From Dissophora ornata (Eukaryota > Mortierellomycota > Mortierellomycetes > Mortierellales > Mortierellaceae), in assembly GCA_025201705.1 (NCBI GenBank), contig MU616625.1:1-64000 (forward strand): a DNA stretch of 64,000 nt. The letters run 5' to 3'. Of this stretch, positions 57,901 through 64,000 are shown one piece after another. A program made the position numbers and the translations under genes. Numbering within the stretch: position 1 is the stretch's first letter; every line of letters starts with the position of its first letter. A model generated the notes under the pieces. It was not told the origin of the DNA. It searched no databases and saw nothing but the letters and a program-made list of their open reading frames with translations.

Positions 57901-60898
57901 ACTGTGCGAGCTCTACGTCCAAGATCCTGCGCGCTGAATCTGCTCGCCAAATCCAAGGGGGTTGTGTGCATGCAGGTTCTGATACTTTGGCCGCTCCATA
58001 CGGCGAATATGGAATCTGGCCCATAGCGTTATTCGCAGGGTATCCAAAAGGCGGCGACAAATTGGCTGTTGAGGGAGGCATGGCTGTTTCTGGGCCCCGA
58101 AATAAATTAGCGCCTTCACAATAACTTTCCGAGGTCTTGTTGGATGTCTGTCCACATCGTCGGATCTTCTTGACGATTCTCCAGAGCTTTGCCTGCTCGA
58201 TTAGAAACCCTATGCGATGAGTTTCGCTCTCGGCATCTATATCACCAACATCGTCCCCAAATTCAATCGACGGTAGCATTGGGAGGCCGACCGTTATGTA
58301 ATCGTCCGGGAATCGCTCCGGAGACCCCGAGTTGAGGCTGTACGACGCATCGATAACATAACAACACCAAAAAATGTTGCGGCGAAGCTGAATGACTGAT
58401 TGACAGAGAGTCCACGGTTCAGGATCTCGATGAAGGCCAAGCGAGAGGGCCATGGCACAAGCTTGTTCGCGGTACAGGTTTTGAATTCCTGGAATCGCTG
58501 GGCACTTCATGAGAAGCAGCAACCCTTGAAGGCTCGAGATGCGTGGTTGATCCAGAATGTAGACAGTCAGCGCTAGTATATGAATAATGTTGATATGTAA
58601 ATATGAGCCGTAAGTTGGAGCTATTGTGTCTCTCTTAAAATCCGCAGCTGCGCCATTCCTTTACCTCGACTTCGATCGAAAAACAATTGAAACTCATGCA
58701 AATCCCGCTCTCTTGACTTGGGGTCGGTAAGAAGCTTGTGAGGCGTATTTTCTTTGATGGCATTCGAGCGATATGCGGCACCCAATGCCATGATGGCATT
58801 AAGCAGGAACACAGCGCTGACACGCCCCGTAATGCGTTGCGGCAGAGCGGTACTCTCGCCTGGAGCATCCACCTGAGAATGAGGCTTACCGCCCAGAGAG
58901 GGGCCATCTGGATCAAGGATAGCCGATGTAAGCGCGTTCAGAATGCTGGCTTTGGTGAGCATAGGGAAAAAGGTGTAGAGCGGGCTTTGAATCATCCATT
59001 CGATAAGCTCGAGCATTTGCTCCATAGGAGGCAAAACCAGCAATGACTCCTGGACTTGTGGCTCGGGTACGAGCCAAGGAAATGGGAATCGCATCTCTTC
59101 ACTCCACGAAGTTGCTTTTGTGCCTGCAACTGGACCCAAATACTGCGTGCTGTCATACACAGAGAGCTCAAACACGGTCTTGTTCAAAACTGAAAGGGGA
59201 ACGCGAGTTGGAAATGGTATTGGCTTCGGTGCGGGACATATAAACTGCCCAGACTCGGTCAGTGTTGCCTGAAGAGCATTGGTGGCTGTGGATACCGAGG
59301 ATGACTAGAAGAGGCGCAGCAAATAAGAACGGTCAGAGCCATCGCCAAAAAAAATAAAAAAATAAAAAAAACAACGCATACCTTTGGATACGAGTGAGCT
59401 GTGGTAGGAATCTGCTGCACGCGCTTTGTTGCCTGCAGAAGCGGCATTAGCTGCTTCACCCACGAAACTGACGCTCGCTGACTAAGTCTCTCTATGACCT
59501 TTGAAGCGTTGTGGCCATGTTAGGTTTTTGATGCCTATCATTTGACAATCGAGTATCTACACCTGCAAATTTTCACATACCTCCTCTGGATGGTAGCGGG
59601 CGTCCTCAGAGCCTGAAGTAGCCTCCTGCTGTAGCTTGATCTGTTCAGCAATCCAGCCGACTTCATCCAATCGGGTCTCATCAATGCCAAGTCGATCAAA
59701 GAACTGCTCGATTCGACGAAGTCGATTCAGCTGTAATGATTTGACATCACGCATACAAGAGTCAAGGATTTCGGTCTCTGTGAGATGCCTGTCTCTTTTG
59801 CCCGGAGTTAAGACCCTTAGACCAGGCCCTCCAATCGCATCCACGGAGACAGTCGACAGGGGAGCACCGGCTGGGAAGGCAGTTCGAACACAGGTGGCCT
59901 TGTACTTTATACAGGAGGAGCATGTTGGTTCGAGTCGATCGCACTTGATCTGCATTTTGGGAACAAAGGCGAAAGACGTATGAAAATTTCGTCACACTCG
60001 ATGCTCAAGCCATGGATCTCACAGGAAGGGGACATCCAAAGTCCACATTCCACACTCCATACTCCATATTTTTAGAGAGAAACGTAAGTAGTATAGCCAA
60101 CCGTAAACACCCCAGGTCTGTAATAGTCTGCAATAGCCTATATTCCTCTTCTACGTCGCACTCTCCGTCGATCTATCTACCCTGCACCTGAGCCTATTCC
60201 CTTTATTCCCCCCATCTTACCTCCACTTCTCGCTCCCCTCGCGCGCCATCGCTCCCGTTTCCTCTTGTCGCTCGTTACACTCCTCTCTCCTGTGGGCTCG
60301 TGAAATCTCCTCCCTGTTTCCGGTACCAAAGTCGCGTCTGCAGCCTGAACCCCAACGGATAAATTGAATTGTGACTGTTACATAACTGACGCGTCCTCGA
60401 CGTGGGAGACGCGTGTCTTGGCTACACACGAGAGAGGAAAGGGGGTGCAACGTCGCGTCCGTCATCAGGGACACCAAAGTATTATAATACTCGGTTGGCA
60501 TCATTGCTCATTTCCTGCCTCACAGGCTGTGCAACCAAAAACCAGTCCTTTTTTCCCATAGTGGACCCATACTTTTCTGTACCGATCAGGAAACATGGTT
60601 TTCTCAATAAAGAATATATAAAATTTATAATAAAAATCCCTCTTTTTCCGGTGTCCTGGGTCTGATTTGTAAACCCAGTGCAGACTTTTGTGCACTCCGT
60701 AATCGGACTTACCCGTCTCTGTCGGCAACGATCACAAGGGGGCGTGGTCTTCTGCTTCTTGGACCCTGTAGCGCTATTGAGGATCGTCGGATCTGTCGAA
60801 GTAGAGGTTGCTTTCATGGCCGAATCTTGATATGCGCCAGACGTTGCGGGGTGGGCGACGTGCTGAAACTGAAAAGAGCTTTGTGGGGGAATGGCCAT
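54913..60898 (-). CDS. Large Zn2Cys6 fungal-specific transcription factor
   Basis: Nuclear binuclear-zinc-cluster regulator. Exons in coding order: 60898-60713, 59949-59581, 59498-59382, 59304-58665, 58572-57805 and 57707-54913, giving about 1,624 residues. The zinc cluster spans the first splice: CDRCRQRR in exon 1 and IKCDRLEPTCSSCIKYKATC in exon 2, with all six cysteines at standard spacing near residues 55-82. The middle-homology region (fungal_trans) covers roughly residues 230-700, with LLNAIMALGAAYRSN, YREQACAMALSLGLHRDPEP, RRNIFWCCYVIDASYSL and GSPERFPDDYITVGLP. The C-terminal ~800 residues are Gln/Ser/Pro-rich, typical of activation regions, and end in an acidic SSPDDSVQF. The first intron is 763 nt. 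The regulated pathway cannot be inferred, and no metabolic cluster adjoins it. Confidence 0.9.
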
Positions 60899-63800
60899 GG
60901 CAGAGGGATTGTCAGGGGAATGGGCGTGCAGCAGTTGTAGTCAATAGAACGGTGGTCCACACCTCTTTTGAATAACAAAGACTAGGTTTATGAATATCGC
61001 TTGTGGAAAAACAGAATATTGCTTGTGGAAAAAAGCCCTAGCACGCGAAAGGTGAAGAGGCGAAGGTTAAAAGGCGTAGATGGATAGAGGGAATTGGGCA
61101 TCATGGGAGACTGGATCGAGCTATGGATAGGACAAAGTGTATGTTGCCAAGACTTGCGATTCGAGGCTGGAGGTGAGGATTACCAACGACAGATATGGCG
61201 TATGAAGGTTGAACGTTCACATTCACTTCAACAGGCGGTCTGAAACGATAGGCTGGTGTGCAGGAGGGGACAAGGAATAGACAAAGGGAAGTCCAGAGTA
61301 GGGATCGATGAGGAGGGGTGATGAGGAATGAGGCCGAGGTGAGCAGAGTGAGGGGAATGGACGTTAATTGAATCTCGAGGATGAGCAATGCAACTGCGGA
61401 ATGCCAGGCGACAATTGTCAACAGTGACCAGGAAGCAGAGCAGATGGCGGAAGAGAAAGAGAGGAGGGAGAGAAGCAATCGAGAGGAAAAAAGTGAAGAA
61501 ACGGTGAGAACGAGCGAGAGCGGGTGGATTGATGTCATGGCTGGACAGTAGCTCGACGGGGTCCTTCTTTTCTATTCTCACAACTCTCCCACTCGATCGC
61601 GCGCATGCTCTGTCTCTCGTTCATCCTTGCCCGCTCTCTTTATTCTCTCTCGCCTCCACGACCCCCGCGATTGATCCCCTGGCCTCTCCTGACTCTCCAT
61701 CACCATCATCTGTGCAAAACAACAAGAACATCAAGAAAGAAACGCAGGTCGTACGCAGCAATGGCAACGGAGGAGGGAGCGTCTGAAATGATTGATGATT
61801 GACACGATTGAGTTGACAATAGAGTAGGTTATTGAATGGATTCACACTGATTGACTTTTCTTATTCAGTACCCCATTAGTAATCGTAAGATGAACTCCAC
61901 CTTCACCACATGTAAACTCAAACGAAAACAAGAATGGCGTACGACCCACACAATATCAAAACTTCAAAAAAATGAATTGAATAAAGTGTTCATGTTATTG
62001 TTTATCGTTGCTTTTAAACCCTCCCACACTCTTCAATCACTTTGCCATCTCAACCGCCTGTCGACTCAGCTTTCTGCAGGCGATCGCACACGCTTTTCGC
62101 AGGCTCAACACCATTAAAAAAAAAACACTTTTTGAGTGCTTTTGAGTGTCCTCGATTGAGTTTTATCATGGCATCAAGAATTCACAAAATACAATGCGGC
62201 AATGGACTACGACTGCCTGTCCCTCCCTCGATTGACACCTCGGCAACTATGCGCTTACCATGACTAATCCAACAAATGCACAACTGAATTAAAAGAAACA
62301 AACAAATCGAGTCAACGCGTGTCCCATGCGTCTTTTTTTTTTTTTTTTTTTTTTCTTATTTGGCCAATGCCGGTACTGCGTAGTCATTCAATTTATCAAT
62401 GATAAAAATATCCATAAGAACAAATCCTCGCACTGCTGTGTGTGCACAAATTTGTCCCAGTTGAGAGAGGGTAAATTCTTAAGTTCTTTGAAGCAGCTGA
62501 GGAGTGCAATCCGCACTATGTACTTAGGCCTGACCTTGTTGTATTGCATCAATATTTGATATCGAGCTGTGTAGGAAAAGGACTTTCGTATGTGCTTGCA
62601 AAAGGAAGGGCGGCAATTAGATCGAAGGAAAAATGAGTTTTGCCACTACTGGATGGCGACAAACAATACGTGGTGCTCCTTTGAGGCAGTCGTCGGCGTG
62701 TGGGTGCTCGTGAAAGACCCGGTTCTGTTAGATGCTCCGGGGTGTGGCGCGCTCACTAATGACACGAGAAAGAACCTTTGTCGGAGGAATGGAGCTGGAA
62801 TGTGGCAATAAGGTAGTTGGCAAACCTCAAAAAGACTATCGACCCTGCATTGGGTGGGTTGCACCAGTGTCGCGACCGCAGTCAGACCGAACTAACTGCT
62901 TGATACATAAGTGGAAGGCAAAAGCAAATGTCATTTGGATTGCGTAGTCTACGAACTCTGCGGAGAAAACGGCATCGAGATCGTCGACTTTGCCTCATCT
63001 CCGAATCCGCTTTTGCCACTTGGTCCTGAGCTGCGGAATCAAATATAAACCCCAATATTCTCAGCAAACTCGATATGAACTATGTGCTTGGCATTCATCT
63101 GTCCTTACTCTTTTGAATCAATCAGACGCGCCTGCAAGTCTGACAGAATGAAGTTTCGAGACTGTTATAGACACTGTATGTCTCAGAGGATCTTCGCATT
63201 CTAATAGAGAACCACAAAGGTCAGCATTATCCCCAGTGCAGCTACGCTCATCTGTTCTTGGGTATTAAAGGAACAGAGTGCTGTTGTGGAACAATTTCCC
63301 GTTTTCACCTGTTGATGGGCTATCATTTACAACCTGCACCTCTCTCTTCCTTGGCATGAGATTCTTGTACAATATATCGGTCAATTCCATGCATCCTCCA
63401 AGGATAGAGCATATCCTAATATCTAAATTTCGGTGGACACGGCATAGTTCACCATGTAATATTTATAGCATGCCAAAGACATCGTGCCAAAGCATTGCTT
63501 GACGCCCATCTTAATATATCTCCTGCGCACCATGATCACTTGGAATTATCGCAGTTGTTGACGACCTGAAAGTTGCAAAAGGAATGAACATTGTAAAACA
63601 CCTCTCAACTCCAACGCTTTCATTTTTTCTCTTATTGCTTTATCGCAACTCCTTTGTTGTTTCTGTGGTTGGATTTTTATTCAACTATCCGATGCTATTT
63701 TTATTTTTGTTTGCGTGACATGTCCTCCTTCTGTGTGTTTACTCTGTGGGAATTCATGCTTGGCCCGATAGGTGCACGTCGCTGCTCTGTTTATTGCTGA

Positions 63801-64000
63801 TCCAAACTTCGACAGTCTCCCTACTACCCCAAGCACTGATAAATCAAAATGGCGCACATTGCGCGTGAAAGGTGCGTGTCCCTGTGCAATAAATCCAGGG
63901 ATGCAGAGGGCGGAACAGGGGCGTAAATTGGTTGCGGTAACGACGAGAATGCGTGCTTTGTCGGTTCAGATGTTTTATGTGTTGTTGACGATACCTTGTT
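60899..64000. other. Gene-free end of window
   Basis: About 3.1 kb with no supportable gene. From about 61080 to 61520 the plus strand is purine-rich, so the leader side of the regulator gene is CT-rich, followed at 61560-61700 by a pyrimidine-rich stretch. A 22-T run lies at 62333-62354. Beyond this the sequence is AT-richer with scattered short frames and no recognisable domain. The window ends without a visible next gene. Confidence 0.45.

Overview
The window is nuclear DNA from a fungus. Genes are intron-rich, with mostly 50-200 nt GT-AG introns and a minority of GC-AG introns. The proteins are typical of early-diverging fungi: a CDC10-type septin, a Zn2Cys6 regulator, a VPS37 that keeps its N-terminal UEV domain, LCB2, MCM4 and a SulP permease. 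A member of Mortierellomycota is my best guess, inferred from protein flavour and gene architecture, not from a marker gene. All exon joins were worked out by hand from splice signals, reading-frame bookkeeping and family motifs. Every multi-exon model of a recognised gene adds up to a whole number of codons.

Region by region. 1-4.4 kb is decayed: a Ty3/gypsy RNase H-integrase remnant lies between two diverged copies of an unrecognised gene-like module. 4.4-6.1 kb has nothing I can support. 6.1-21.7 kb is dense in housekeeping genes: prefoldin subunit 3 (+), a PSR1/CTDSP-type phosphatase (-), a 2.5 kb pyrimidine-rich spacer, a DENN protein of the LCHN/DENND11 type (-), S-adenosylhomocysteine hydrolase (+), RCC1 (+) and an ADCK1/MCP2-type mitochondrial kinase-like protein (-). 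21.7-24.1 kb is spacer with one copy of a ~0.3 kb dispersed repeat. 24.1-37.2 kb carries LCB2, MCM4, a second copy of the repeat, VPS37, a tandem-repeat membrane protein and MTAP, all on +. 37.6-48.8 kb carries septin CDC10 (-), a SulP sulfate permease (+), an R3H protein (-) and an FAD monooxygenase (-) broken by microexons. 49.9-60.9 kb carries AAR2 (-), a lysine-methyltransferase-like protein (+), ALKBH1 (+) and a very large Zn2Cys6 regulator (-). 60.9-64 kb is gene-free as far as I can tell.

I see no biosynthetic cluster or operon-like logic. SAHH, MTAP and the SulP transporter all touch sulfur or methyl-cycle metabolism, but they are separated by unrelated genes. The most unusual observations are the FAD monooxygenase whose catalytic GDACHK...GQGA segment is assembled across five exons including 11-, 17- and 4-nt microexons, the recurrence of tiny first coding exons and GC-AG introns, the acidic/His-repeat membrane protein, and the duplicated unknown module around the retroelement remnant.
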